A stretch of DNA of 42,815 nt, taken from Pseudomonadota bacterium (GTDB lineage Bacteria > Pseudomonadota > Gammaproteobacteria > Burkholderiales > Casimicrobiaceae). The stretch spans positions 1 to 42,815 of the forward strand of contig WQUA01000018.1 of assembly GCA_009786025.1 (NCBI GenBank), read 5' to 3'. The translations under genes were made by a program, and so were the position numbers. The notes below the pieces were generated by a model, which made no database searches, was not told the origin of the DNA, and was given only the letters and a program-made list of their open reading frames with translations. Shown here piece after piece: positions 34,267 to 42,353 of this stretch (the stretch's first letter is position 1; each line of letters starts with the position of its first letter).

Positions 34267-35445
34267 ATGAAAGAACCCGCATTAACAAAAACAAGTTTCG
34301 CGGGTCTTGCAGCGACGTTCGTCGGCAACGGCATCGGGCGGTTTGCTTATATTGCACTGATGCCGGCGTTGATCAGTTCGGGCTGGTTCAGTAAAGGTGA
34401 AGCGTCTTATCTGGGCGTTGCGACACTGGTGGGTTATCTGTTGGGAGCACCGTTGGCCAATTATCTGGTTCGGCGCTTTACGACGGGACAAATCATGCGC
34501 AGCGCCATGGTGATATGTTCGTTGAGCTATCTCGCGTGCGCTTTTCCTGAAGCGCCATTGCTCTGGTTTTATTTTTGGCGAACACTTGCCGGTGTCGGCA
34601 GCGCGATTTTGATGGTTATGGCGGCGCCTGCCGTGCTGCTTTACTTCGGTGTGGGGATCAGGGGCAGGGTCAGCGGCGTGGTGTTTTCGGGTATCGGTTG
34701 GGGCGCGATGATGTCAGGAACGCTGATTCCGCTGCTGATCCTGCAAAGCGTTTCGGCGGCCTGGTTGGGGATGGGAAGCATTTGTCTGTTGTTGGCTATT
34801 GTCAACTGGCGCACATGGGACATTCCTCTGCCCGAGCAAGCCGTTGGCGCCAAAGTCTATGAAGGGCATCAAAGTAAAGCCGGTTCGGCAGCGATCGCGC
34901 TAATCCTTGTCGCTTATACCCTTGACGCTATTGGGTATTTGCCGCACACCTTATTCTGGGTGGATTACATTGTGCGTGAGCTGCAAATGCCCTTATGGAC
35001 GGGCGGCTTTTGCTGGGCGGTTTTCGGCGTGGGCGCGGCATTGGGGCCGCTTTTTGCAGGGCAGATGGGCGACCGCTTTGGTTTCAGACGATGTCTGATC
35101 GCTTGCTTCACGCTAAAAGCCTTCGGCGTTGCCTTGCCGTTACTCAGCAACCATCTTGCCGCGTTGCTGGTTTCGTCTTTTCTGGTCGGAGCGTTCACGC
35201 CCGGAATCGTCGCGCTGGTTTCCGCTTACACTTTGGAGTGTGTGGGAATTCAAAAGCACAGAAGGGCTTGGAGCATCATGACTTTTTCGTTCGCTGCGTC
35301 ACAAGCCGTTGTCGGGTACCTAATGGCGTATATGGTGTCGGACGCAGCGTCTTACCAACCGCTTTTCTTGGTGAGTTCGGTGGCGCTTTTGTTTTCAGCG
35401 GTGTGTATCCTGTTCACGCGGGTTGAGCGGGTGGCTGTTAAGTGA
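34267..35445 (+). CDS. YbfB/YjiJ-family MFS transporter
   Basis: 392-residue major facilitator with about 12 helices. The N-terminal GLAATFVGNGIGRFAYIALM is characteristic of the YbfB/YjiJ family, and the loop after helix 2 to 3 reads NYLVRRFTTGQI. The second half has GQMGDRFGFRRC. Substrate unknown. It is 22 bases after the TSUP gene. Immediately after its stop the DNA becomes a decayed GST fragment, in the same frame. Confidence 0.92.
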   Translation: MKEPALTKTSFAGLAATFVGNGIGRFAYIALMPALISSGWFSKGEASYLGVATLVGYLLGAPLANYLVRRFTTGQIMRSAMVICSLSYLACAFPEAPLLWFYFWRTLAGVGSAILMVMAAPAVLLYFGVGIRGRVSGVVFSGIGWGAMMSGTLIPLLILQSVSAAWLGMGSICLLLAIVNWRTWDIPLPEQAVGAKVYEGHQSKAGSAAIALILVAYTLDAIGYLPHTLFWVDYIVRELQMPLWTGGFCWAVFGVGAALGPLFAGQMGDRFGFRRCLIACFTLKAFGVALPLLSNHLAALLVSSFLVGAFTPGIVALVSAYTLECVGIQKHRRAWSIMTFSFAASQAVVGYLMAYMVSDAASYQPLFLVSSVALLFSAVCILFTRVERVAVK

Positions 35446-35463
35446 CAGGTATTAGAATCACCC

Positions 35464-35628
35464 ATTTACGCGAACGTGTGCTTCAGATTGCCCGACCTCA
35501 TCACAGAAAAAGCAACAGACAACACCCTGGCGAAACTGGAGCGTTGGGAAAAGCGGCGTTCTTTTGAACGGACAGCGCCGCAGGCGCTCAAGGCAAAGCC
35601 GGAGGCGTTGGTGGCGTTGAGGTTTTAA
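35464..35628 (+). pseudogene. Decayed 3' fragment of a glutathione S-transferase gene
   Basis: Translation gives RLPDLITEKATDNTLAKLER, then WEKRRSFERTAPQALKAKP and a stop. This matches the end of the intact GST at 36010-36651 (MPDLFKEKATSSTLAKVERW, then EKRRAFELTTPQALKAKP). The first three quarters of the gene are missing; the sequence before it is the end of the MFS gene. No start codon or ribosome site serves it. Confidence 0.88.
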
Positions 35629-35700
35629 AAGCGCTGGGATGGAACGAAGTGGAATTCCAGCTTTTGGGATCACACGAAACCGCGAGGAAGAGTGCGCGTC

Positions 35701-35745
35701 ATTGCGAGCGACTTTTAGCCGCGAGCGAAGCGTGGCGGGGAGCAA
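35701..35745. repeat. Inverted copy of the CGCTTCGCTCGCGGCTAAAGG repeat
   Basis: Reads ATTGCGAGCG, then TAGCCGCGAGCGAAGCGTGG, then CGGGGAGCAA, the reverse complement of the copy at 8077-8122. It ends 10 bases before the TSUP fragment begins. Confidence 0.75.
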
Positions 35746-35755
35746 CCCAGAAAAG

Positions 35756-35890
35756 GTGTGCAATATGGCCGGTGGAATTCTCGGTGCGCGGTTGGCTATC
35801 CGCGGTGGCGTTAGGGTTATTCGGATTCTGTTTCTTGTTTTGATGGTGACGTTGATTGGCAAGTTCGCATACGATGTGTTTGTCGTATAA
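35756..35890 (+). pseudogene. Decayed 3' fragment of a TSUP (TauE/SafE-like) gene
   Basis: Frame from 35756 reads VCNMAGGILGARLAIRGGVR, then VIRILFLVLMVTLIGKFAYD and a stop. The intact TSUP protein ends with the same block, VCNMAGGILGARLAIRGGVR, then IIRILFLILMVVLISKFAYD. Only 44 codons remain, and the break coincides with the dispersed repeat. Confidence 0.9.
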
Positions 35891-36009
35891 TTTATTGGAG
35901 ATGGCCGTTCCGGTAAATGAACGGAGCCATGTCGAAATACGGCGAACGCTGCCGGACGATGAAGCTACGGCACCGTTCCTACGAAAGGAATACTCGTAAG
36001 GAGATCACA

Positions 36010-36651
36010 ATGCAACTTTATTTGAACGACACTTCCCCGGTGGCGCGTCTCGTTTTGGTCACTGCGCTGGAAGCGGGAGTGGAAGACCTTCAGCTTTGTT
36101 GGGTTGACCCGTGGGCATCGCCCGAATCGTTGACCGAGCTCAACCCGTTTGCGGCGGTGCCGACACTAAAACCCGATACGGGGAAAGCGATTTTTGAAAG
36201 CTTGTTTATCTGCCAATACTTGCTTGGGCAGTGCCGGAAAAACACCATCGTCAAATTAAGCGACGCCGACGATTTGCATCGGCTTTCGATGGGGAAGGCG
36301 TTGATGGAAATGATGCTTCGCTGCGTTATTTCGCAACGCTTTGATGCCCAGGCCGAAAACAGCGATCTGTACAAACGCAGCAAGACGGGCATCGGCAGGG
36401 CGTTGGCTGTTATCGACGAAGCTTTCCAGGCGCCACCCGAGAATGGAACTTCCGGCTTTACGATGGCCGATTTGTATTTGGCTCTGGCTGTATCGTACGT
36501 GCGCAGCAAAATGCCCGACCTCTTCAAGGAAAAAGCGACGAGTAGTACTTTAGCAAAAGTAGAGCGCTGGGAGAAAAGACGCGCCTTTGAATTGACCACG
36601 CCGCAGGCGCTTAAAGCAAAGCCTGCGACTTTGGCGGCGTTGAGGGGGTAA
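36010..36651 (+). CDS. Glutathione S-transferase-like protein
   Basis: 213-residue cytosolic protein with an N-terminal thioredoxin-like domain (MQLYLNDTSPVARLVLVTAL, ELNPFAAVPTL with the cis-Pro, and an ESLFICQYL block in place of the usual glutathione-binding ES) and an all-helical C-terminal domain. Substrate unknown. ATG 36010 has AAGGAG seven bases upstream; the in-frame ATG at 35917 lies before a poorly conserved stretch. A second, decayed copy of its 3' end is at 35464-35628. Confidence 0.88.
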   Translation: MQLYLNDTSPVARLVLVTALEAGVEDLQLCWVDPWASPESLTELNPFAAVPTLKPDTGKAIFESLFICQYLLGQCRKNTIVKLSDADDLHRLSMGKALMEMMLRCVISQRFDAQAENSDLYKRSKTGIGRALAVIDEAFQAPPENGTSGFTMADLYLALAVSYVRSKMPDLFKEKATSSTLAKVERWEKRRAFELTTPQALKAKPATLAALRG

Positions 36652-36710
36652 ATACTCCCTTTCAAAGAGAGTCGTGAGTAGGGGAAACCATCCCCACCCG
36701 ACCCTCTTCC

Positions 36711-36747
36711 CCGGCCCCTCTCCCGCAAAGCGGGAGAGGGGAGACCC
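36711..36747. repeat. CCCTCTCCCGC palindrome right of GST
   Basis: CCCCTCTCCCGC and GCGGGAGAGGGG face each other across an AAA loop, giving a 12-bp perfect stem. A near copy stands on the other side of yajQ. It may act as a terminator for yajQ on the minus strand, but T-runs are weak. Confidence 0.75.
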
Positions 36748-36753
36748 GACTTT

Positions 36754-37239
36754 TCAATCCCGAAAGTTCTGGTACTGCAACGGAAAATCTTCGATGCTTT
36801 TCTTCACCAGTGCGATGGCGTTTTGTAGGTCGTCGCGTTTGGCGCCGGAGACGCGCACAGTGTCGCCCTGGATGGATGCCTGAACCTTCATCTTGCTGTC
36901 TTTGAGCAGTTTCACCACTTTTTTTGAAAGTTCCTGCTCAAGGCCGACACGGACGGTGATAGTTTGCTTGACCTTGTTTCCGGAAATTTTTTCGACTTGC
37001 CCTTCTTTCAGGCAGCGGATGTCGATCCCACGTTTGGCAAGTTTTGCGGTGACGATGTCCATTACTTGTTGGCGCTTGAAGTCGTCGTCGGCGAATAAGG
37101 TCAGCACTTTGTCTTTGAGTTCGACGCGGGCGTCGGAGCCTTTGAAGTCGAAGCGGTTGGAAATTTCTTTGTTGGCCTGATCGACGGCGTTGTGAACTTC
37201 GACTTGGTCAACTTCGGAGACGATATCAAAGGAGGGCAT
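36754..37239 (-). CDS. yajQ: YajQ family (UPF0234) nucleotide-binding protein
   Basis: 161-residue protein with the conserved [20 protein letters not shown] start, [13 protein letters not shown], and [20 protein letters not shown]. YajQ homologues bind nucleotides; in Xanthomonas a member binds cyclic di-GMP. Two related ferredoxin-like domains. Full length and well conserved. It is isolated between two copies of the CCCTCTCCCGC palindrome. Confidence 0.96.
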   Translation of the reverse strand: MPSFDIVSEVDQVEVHNAVDQANKEISNRFDFKGSDARVELKDKVLTLFADDDFKRQQVMDIVTAKLAKRGIDIRCLKEGQVEKISGNKVKQTITVRVGLEQELSKKVVKLLKDSKMKVQASIQGDTVRVSGAKRDDLQNAIALVKKSIEDFPLQYQNFRD

Positions 37240-37307
37240 GGCGGATTCTCCTGGCGATGAGAGCGGTGTGTGAGTGAGAAAACTGAGTGAGAAAATGGGC
37301 TATGGAA

Positions 37308-37361
37308 AAGCCCCTCTCCTGCCCCTTCGGGGCGCCCTCTCCCGCAAGCGGGAGAGGGGGA
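37308..37361. repeat. CCCTCTCCCGC palindrome left of argG
   Basis: GCCCCTCTCCTGCCCCTTCGG, then a stem CCCTCTCCCGC/GCGGGAGAGGG with a short AA loop region (about 37341-37357). Same family as 36711-36747. It lies just after the argG stop (minus strand) and upstream of the yajQ start. Confidence 0.75.
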
Positions 37362-37370
37362 ACGTTTCCT

Positions 37371-38594
37371 TTAAATACGTTTATGTTTGGCGGCGATGCG
37401 CAGGCGCAAGGCGTTGAGTCGGATGAATCCTTCGCCGTCTTTCTGGTTGTAAGCGCCGGCATCGTCTTCAAATGTGACGATTTTGGTGTCGAACAACGAG
37501 TCGTGTTTCGAGCTACGGCCGACGCAGGTCACGGCGCCTTTGTACAGTTTGAGCCGTACGGTGCCATTGACGTGTTCTTGTGAGGCGTCGATCAGGCCCT
37601 GCAGCAGTTTGCGCTCGGGCGTGAACCAGTAGCCGTTATAAACCATCCGCGCGTAGCGCGGCATCAGATCGTCCTTGAGCGCCAGCACTTCACGGTCGAG
37701 TGTCAGCGATTCCATTGCGCGATGACCTTTGAGCATAATGGTGCCGCCCGGTGTTTCATAGCAGCCGCGCGATTTCATGCCGACATAACGGTTTTCAACG
37801 ATGTCGAGACGGCCGATACCGTGCTTGCCGCCGAGTTCGTTCAGTTTGGCGAGCACCTGTGCGGGCGACATCTTCTTGCCGTTAACGGCAACGATGTCGC
37901 CCTTCTTGTATTCGAGCTCGATGACTTGCGGTTTGTTCGGCGCTTTCTCAGGCGAAACAGTGATGCGCCACATTGAATCTTCCGGCGCAAAATTCGGGTC
38001 TTCGAGGATGCCGCCTTCGTAGCTGATGTGCAACATGTTGGCGTCCATCGAGTACGGCGCTGCGCCCTTGCGCTTCTTGAAATCAACCGGAATGCCGTGC
38101 TTGTCGGCGTAAGCGAGCAGTTTTTCGCGCGACAGCAAATCCCATTCGCGCCAGGGGGCGATCACTTTGACGTCGGGCATCAGCGCGTAAGCACCCAGCT
38201 CGAAACGAACCTGATCGTTGCCTTTGCCGGTGGCGCCGTGAGAGACGGCGTCGGCCTTCGTTTTTTTGGCGATTTCGATCATGTGTTTGGCGATCAGCGG
38301 GCGGGCGATTGAAGTGCCGAGCAGGTATTCGCCTTCATAGACGGCATTGGCGCGGAACATCGGGAAAACAAAATCGCGAACGAATTCCTCGCGCAAATCT
38401 TCGATGAAGATATTTTGTTTTTTGATGCCGAGTTGCAACGCTTTCTTGCGCGCCGGCTCCAGTTCTTCGCCTTGGCCGATGTCGGCGGTGAAGGTGACGA
38501 CTTCGCATTGATAAACGTCTTGCAACCACTTCAGGATCACTGAAGTATCAAGACCGCCCGAATAGGCCAATACTACGCGCTTTACTTTACTCAT
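37371..38594 (-). CDS. argG: Argininosuccinate synthase
   Basis: Joins citrulline and aspartate with ATP in arginine synthesis. The PP-loop is [18 protein letters not shown]; other blocks are [50 protein letters not shown] and [19 protein letters not shown]. 407 residues from ATG 38594, which has GAGGA upstream; the frame continues four codons further but without a site. argF lies 100 bases upstream on the same strand. Confidence 0.97.
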   Translation of the reverse strand: MSKVKRVVLAYSGGLDTSVILKWLQDVYQCEVVTFTADIGQGEELEPARKKALQLGIKKQNIFIEDLREEFVRDFVFPMFRANAVYEGEYLLGTSIARPLIAKHMIEIAKKTKADAVSHGATGKGNDQVRFELGAYALMPDVKVIAPWREWDLLSREKLLAYADKHGIPVDFKKRKGAAPYSMDANMLHISYEGGILEDPNFAPEDSMWRITVSPEKAPNKPQVIELEYKKGDIVAVNGKKMSPAQVLAKLNELGGKHGIGRLDIVENRYVGMKSRGCYETPGGTIMLKGHRAMESLTLDREVLALKDDLMPRYARMVYNGYWFTPERKLLQGLIDASQEHVNGTVRLKLYKGAVTCVGRSSKHDSLFDTKIVTFEDDAGAYNQKDGEGFIRLNALRLRIAAKHKRI

Positions 38595-38694
38595 GGTTTT
38601 CCTCAACTTGTTTTATAACCGGGGGCTATTTGGCGTCGGCAGCCGCCAAACAGAATATTTTATCCTATCCTGCCTATGACGGGATTATCGGAGA

Positions 38695-39618
38695 TCAGCT
38701 TGGTGTTTTCACTTCGCCGACCAGCAGAAATTCGAGCAGCGCCTTCTGCGCGTGCATCCGGTTTTCAGCTTCATCCCAAGCAAGGCTTTGCGGCCCGTCG
38801 ATCACCTCGTCGGTAACCTCCTCGCCGCGGTGCGCCGGCAGGCAGTGCATGAAGACGGCGTCGGCGGTGGCTTGTTTCATCAGCGCGGCGTTGACTTGCC
38901 AGTGCTGGAAATCGCGGCGGCGCTGCTCGTTCTCGGCCTCAAAGCCCATGCTGGTCCACACATCAGTGGTGACCAGAGCAGCGCCGCGCGTGGCGGCAAA
39001 CGGATCAGCGAAGGTTTCGAGGCGGGCGCGCTCGGCAGCAGTGATGCGAGCGTCGTCAACCGGATAACCGGCGGGCGACGACAGATGCACTTTGAAATCC
39101 AGCAGGGCGGCCGCTTGCAGCCAGGTATAAAAAACATTGTTGGGGTCGCCGATCCAGACCACTGTTTTTCCGGTGATCGGGCCGCGATGCTCGAGAAAAG
39201 TGTAAATATCGGCCAGCACTTGGCAGGGATGGTATTCGTTGGTCAGTCCGTTGATGACCGGCACCCGCGAATGGGCGGCGAAGGTCTCGACCATCGTCTG
39301 AGCGAATGTCCGAATCATGACAACATCGACCATCCGTGACAGTACCCGCGCGGTATCCTGGACGGTCTCGCCGCGCGCCATCTGGATGTCGTTTTTTGAC
39401 AGGCAAATAACATTGCCGCCGAGTTGCCCCATTCCGGTCTCGAACGACACGCGGGTGCGAGTCGAGGCTTTCTCGAAAATCATTGCCAGTGTTTTGCCTT
39501 GCAGCGGGAGATGGGACTTGCCTTGCCGCAGGCGATCCTTGATCCAGCGGGCGCGCGCGAAAAGGTATTCGATTTCAGCACGGGAACAATCGTTGAATTG
39601 CAGAAAATGTCTGAGCAT
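38695..39618 (-). CDS. argF: Ornithine carbamoyltransferase
   Basis: Makes citrulline from ornithine and carbamoyl phosphate. Signatures: the carbamoyl-phosphate site FEKASTRTRVSFETGMGQLG, NEYHPCQVLADIYTF, WIGDPNNVFYTWLQAAALL and the ornithine site FMHCLPAHRGEEV. 307 residues from ATG 39618, with AGGA upstream. The long upstream extension of the open frame (to 39903) is not part of the protein. argF and argG are consecutive steps; a separate promoter for argG in the 100-base gap is possible. Confidence 0.97.
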   Translation of the reverse strand: MLRHFLQFNDCSRAEIEYLFARARWIKDRLRQGKSHLPLQGKTLAMIFEKASTRTRVSFETGMGQLGGNVICLSKNDIQMARGETVQDTARVLSRMVDVVMIRTFAQTMVETFAAHSRVPVINGLTNEYHPCQVLADIYTFLEHRGPITGKTVVWIGDPNNVFYTWLQAAALLDFKVHLSSPAGYPVDDARITAAERARLETFADPFAATRGAALVTTDVWTSMGFEAENEQRRRDFQHWQVNAALMKQATADAVFMHCLPAHRGEEVTDEVIDGPQSLAWDEAENRMHAQKALLEFLLVGEVKTPS

Positions 39619-39770
39619 GGTTTCCTCTACGATGGGTCGCCCTGTTGGGCGCATGATAGGGAATTTTAGCATGCGAAGTTTCGTGCTCACCACAAGCGTC
39701 GAAGGGATACAGTCCCGGCTTACCTTGCCTTGCGGCGCTATCTGATTCGTGTCGGCCGTCGCTTGACGTC

Positions 39771-39800
39771 TTGTGGCAGCCTTGTCTGAAATGTTATACA
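39771..39800 (+). promoter_or_regulatory. Predicted promoter for the amino-acid ABC transporter
   Basis: TTGTGG (39771-39776), 18-base spacer, TATACA (39795-39800). The 340-base gap between argF and the binding protein otherwise holds a 34-codon frame (39854-39958) starting right behind GAGGAG and ending four bases before the next ATG; it may be a leader or chance. Confidence 0.45.
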
Positions 39801-39962
39801 AATAGCCCTGCCAAGAGAAGAAAAATGCTGCTGGTTTGATGGCGCTGAGGAGAGATGAAAGCGCGGGTTGAAATACAAAGGGTTTACGGCGACAATGCGC
39901 CATTGTCTGGCTTCGCCGGGGTTACAAGGGTTTGTTCTAAAACTGTTCAGGAGTTATGAGTT

Positions 39963-40793
39963 ATGAAAAGACAGATTTCATTAGGGTTGATTACGTTGGC
40001 GGCGGCAGTATTGCTGCTTGGTTGCGACAGTAAGAAAGAGGAGAAATCGGCAGCGCAGCCGACTCCGGCAGCGCCGCCGGTGATGAGCAAAATCGTCATC
40101 GGGCTTGATGACAATTTTCCGCCGATGGGTTTCCGCGATGAGAAAAACCAGATCACCGGATTCGATGTTGATCTGGCGAAAGAAGCGGCGAAGCGCCTCG
40201 GCGCTGAAGTTGAGTTCAAGCCGATCGACTGGAGCGCCAAAGAGGCTGAGTTGAACGGCAAGCGCGTCGATGCACTGTGGAATGGTTTGACGATTACCGA
40301 GAAGCGCAAAGAGGTTATCGCTTTCACGACGCCGTATCTGAAGAACCGGCAAATCATCGTAGTGACGACGGCATCCCCGATCAAGGGCAAGGCCGATATG
40401 GCTGGCAAGGTGGTCGGCGTCCAGGAAGGCAGCACCGCAGTCGAGGCGGTCGAGGGCGATCCGGCGTCAAAGACCTTCAAGGAACTGCGGAAATTCGGTG
40501 ATAACGTGACGGCGTTGCTTGATTTGACGGCCGGACGGCTTGATGCGGTGGTGGTCGATGAAGTGGTTGGCCGCTATTACGTCGCCAAGAAGCCCGGCGA
40601 GTATGTTGTGCTGGGTGACGACTTCGGCGATGAGGAATACGGTGTCGGCGTTCGCAAGAGCGATACCGAATTGCTCGCCAAATTGCAGAAGGCGATGGAT
40701 GACATGAAGCAGGACGGTTCTGCGGCGAAAATTTCGGAAAAATGGTTTGGTAAGGACATTATCGAAAGACAAGCGCCAGCTGCTGCCAAATAA
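39963..40793 (+). CDS. Amino-acid ABC transporter substrate-binding lipoprotein
   Basis: 276-residue periplasmic binding protein of the polar amino acid (family 3) type. Lipobox LLLGC (Cys21). The ligand-binding fold opens with IVIGLDDNFPPMGFRDEKNQ and ITGFDVDLAKEAAKRLGAE; later blocks are ALWNGLTITEKRKEVIAFTT and VGVQEGSTAVEAV. The ligand cannot be read. CAGGAG precedes the ATG. It is the first gene of a three-gene transporter operon. Confidence 0.94.
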   Translation: MKRQISLGLITLAAAVLLLGCDSKKEEKSAAQPTPAAPPVMSKIVIGLDDNFPPMGFRDEKNQITGFDVDLAKEAAKRLGAEVEFKPIDWSAKEAELNGKRVDALWNGLTITEKRKEVIAFTTPYLKNRQIIVVTTASPIKGKADMAGKVVGVQEGSTAVEAVEGDPASKTFKELRKFGDNVTALLDLTAGRLDAVVVDEVVGRYYVAKKPGEYVVLGDDFGDEEYGVGVRKSDTELLAKLQKAMDDMKQDGSAAKISEKWFGKDIIERQAPAAAK

Positions 40794-40853
40794 CCAACCA
40801 TATAACAAAACAAACTCCGGTGCGGGACGCGCTCCTGCGCCGGGGTTCGCACG

Positions 40854-41507
40854 ATGGATTATTTGCTTCTGATTATCGGCCCGCTGCTGGCAGGCGCGGT
40901 GGTGACGCTCAAGGTGTTTTTCATCACTCTGGTGCTGTCGTTGCCGTTGGGTCTGATGTTGGCGATGGTGCGGGTGTCGCATTATCGCGTCGCCAGCGGT
41001 GTCGTCAACGGTTATATTTGGCTGATGCGCGGCACGCCGTTGATGTTGCAAATGCTGTTCATCTACTTCGCGCTGCCGTTTGTGCCGGTGATCGGGATAC
41101 GACTGCCGGATTTTCCGGCGGCGATCGTGGCTTTCGTGCTCAATTACGCTGCGTATTTTGCCGAGATTTTTCGTGGTGGCATTCAGTCGATTGATCGCGG
41201 CCAGTATGAAGCGGCAAAAGTTCTGGGGCTGTCGTACGGACAAACCATGCGGCGTATTGTGCTACCGCAAGTGATCAAGCGTATCCTGCCGCCGATCAGC
41301 AACGAAACCATCACGCTGGTCAAGGATACATCGCTCATTTATGTACTGGCGATGAACGATCTACTGCGGACGGCGCGTGGCCTTGTGCAGCGCGACTTCA
41401 CAACCTCGCCGTTCCTGGTGGCCGCCGTGTTCTATCTGGTGATGACGCTGGTGCTGACCGTTATCTTTCAACGGATGGAAAAGAGATATGCCGTCTATGA
41501 TGACTGA
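40854..41507 (+). CDS. Amino-acid ABC transporter permease
   Basis: 217-residue inner-membrane permease of the HisM/GlnP type, with about five helices. The EAA loop that touches the ATPase is YEAAKVLGLSYGQTMRRIVL, followed by PQVIKRILPPISNETITLVK. The start MDYLLLIIGPLLAGAVVTL is hydrophobic. It overlaps the ATPase gene by 20 bases. Confidence 0.94.
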   Translation: MDYLLLIIGPLLAGAVVTLKVFFITLVLSLPLGLMLAMVRVSHYRVASGVVNGYIWLMRGTPLMLQMLFIYFALPFVPVIGIRLPDFPAAIVAFVLNYAAYFAEIFRGGIQSIDRGQYEAAKVLGLSYGQTMRRIVLPQVIKRILPPISNETITLVKDTSLIYVLAMNDLLRTARGLVQRDFTTSPFLVAAVFYLVMTLVLTVIFQRMEKRYAVYDD

Positions 41508-42267
41508 TGCGTCAATGATTGCCGCCCGTGCTATTTACAAGCGTTTCGGCGCACTGGAAGTGCTGAAAGGCATTTCGCTGGAAGTGAAAAAAGGCGACGT
41601 GATTGCGGTCATCGGGCCGTCGGGGTCGGGGAAGAGCACATTTCTTCGCTGCCTCAATCGTCTGGAAACGATCGACCGCGGCAGTATCGAGATTGAAGGC
41701 GAAACGCTGGCGACGACCGGCGCCGACGGGGTTTGTCGCTACGCGCCGGACGCGGAGGTGCAGCGCATTTGTCGCAAGATGGGCATGGTCTTTCAACAAT
41801 TCAATCTGTTCCCGCATCTGACTGTGATGCAAAATCTGATTGAAGCGCCGGTGACCGTCAAGAGGATGAGTCGTGAGGCGATTCTCCCGAAAGCCGAAGT
41901 GTTGTTGCACAAAGTGGGGCTGCTTGAAAAACGGGACAGTTATCCGTCACGACTATCGGGCGGACAGAAACAGCGAGTCGCTATTGCGCGGGCGCTGGCG
42001 ATGGAGCCGGACATCCTGCTGTTTGATGAGCCGACCTCAGCGCTCGATCCCGAATTGACCGGTGAAGTGTTGCGCACCATTCGGCAGCTCGCCGAGGAGC
42101 GGATGACGATGTTGGTGGTTACGCACGAAATGGCTTTCGCTCGGGAAGTTTCGACACAGACGATTTTTATGGATGACGGCGAAATCGTTGAAGCGCGCCC
42201 GCCTGCTGAACTGTTTGCACATCCTGAGCATCAACGGACGCGGGCGTTTCTTGAACACATGCTGTAA
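41488..42267 (+). CDS. Amino-acid ABC transporter ATP-binding protein
   Basis: ATPase subunit of the GlnQ/HisP type. Walker A GPSGSGKSTFLRCLNRLE, Q-loop GMVFQQFNLFPHLTVMQNL, signature RLSGGQKQRVAIARALAMEP, Walker B ILLFDEPTSALDPE and the switch His in VVTHEMAFAREV. 259 residues from ATG 41488; starts at 41497 or 41500 are also possible. Together with the two preceding genes it makes a complete importer. Confidence 0.96.
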   Translation: MPSMMTDASMIAARAIYKRFGALEVLKGISLEVKKGDVIAVIGPSGSGKSTFLRCLNRLETIDRGSIEIEGETLATTGADGVCRYAPDAEVQRICRKMGMVFQQFNLFPHLTVMQNLIEAPVTVKRMSREAILPKAEVLLHKVGLLEKRDSYPSRLSGGQKQRVAIARALAMEPDILLFDEPTSALDPELTGEVLRTIRQLAEERMTMLVVTHEMAFAREVSTQTIFMDDGEIVEARPPAELFAHPEHQRTRAFLEHML

Positions 42268-42353
42268 TCGGGATAATGCTTCGCTGCATCCCGGCATGAG
42301 ATCGGACAAAAGAGTGAAGTCAAATCAGGAGTGATTTTAAAATTCCCGCTCCC

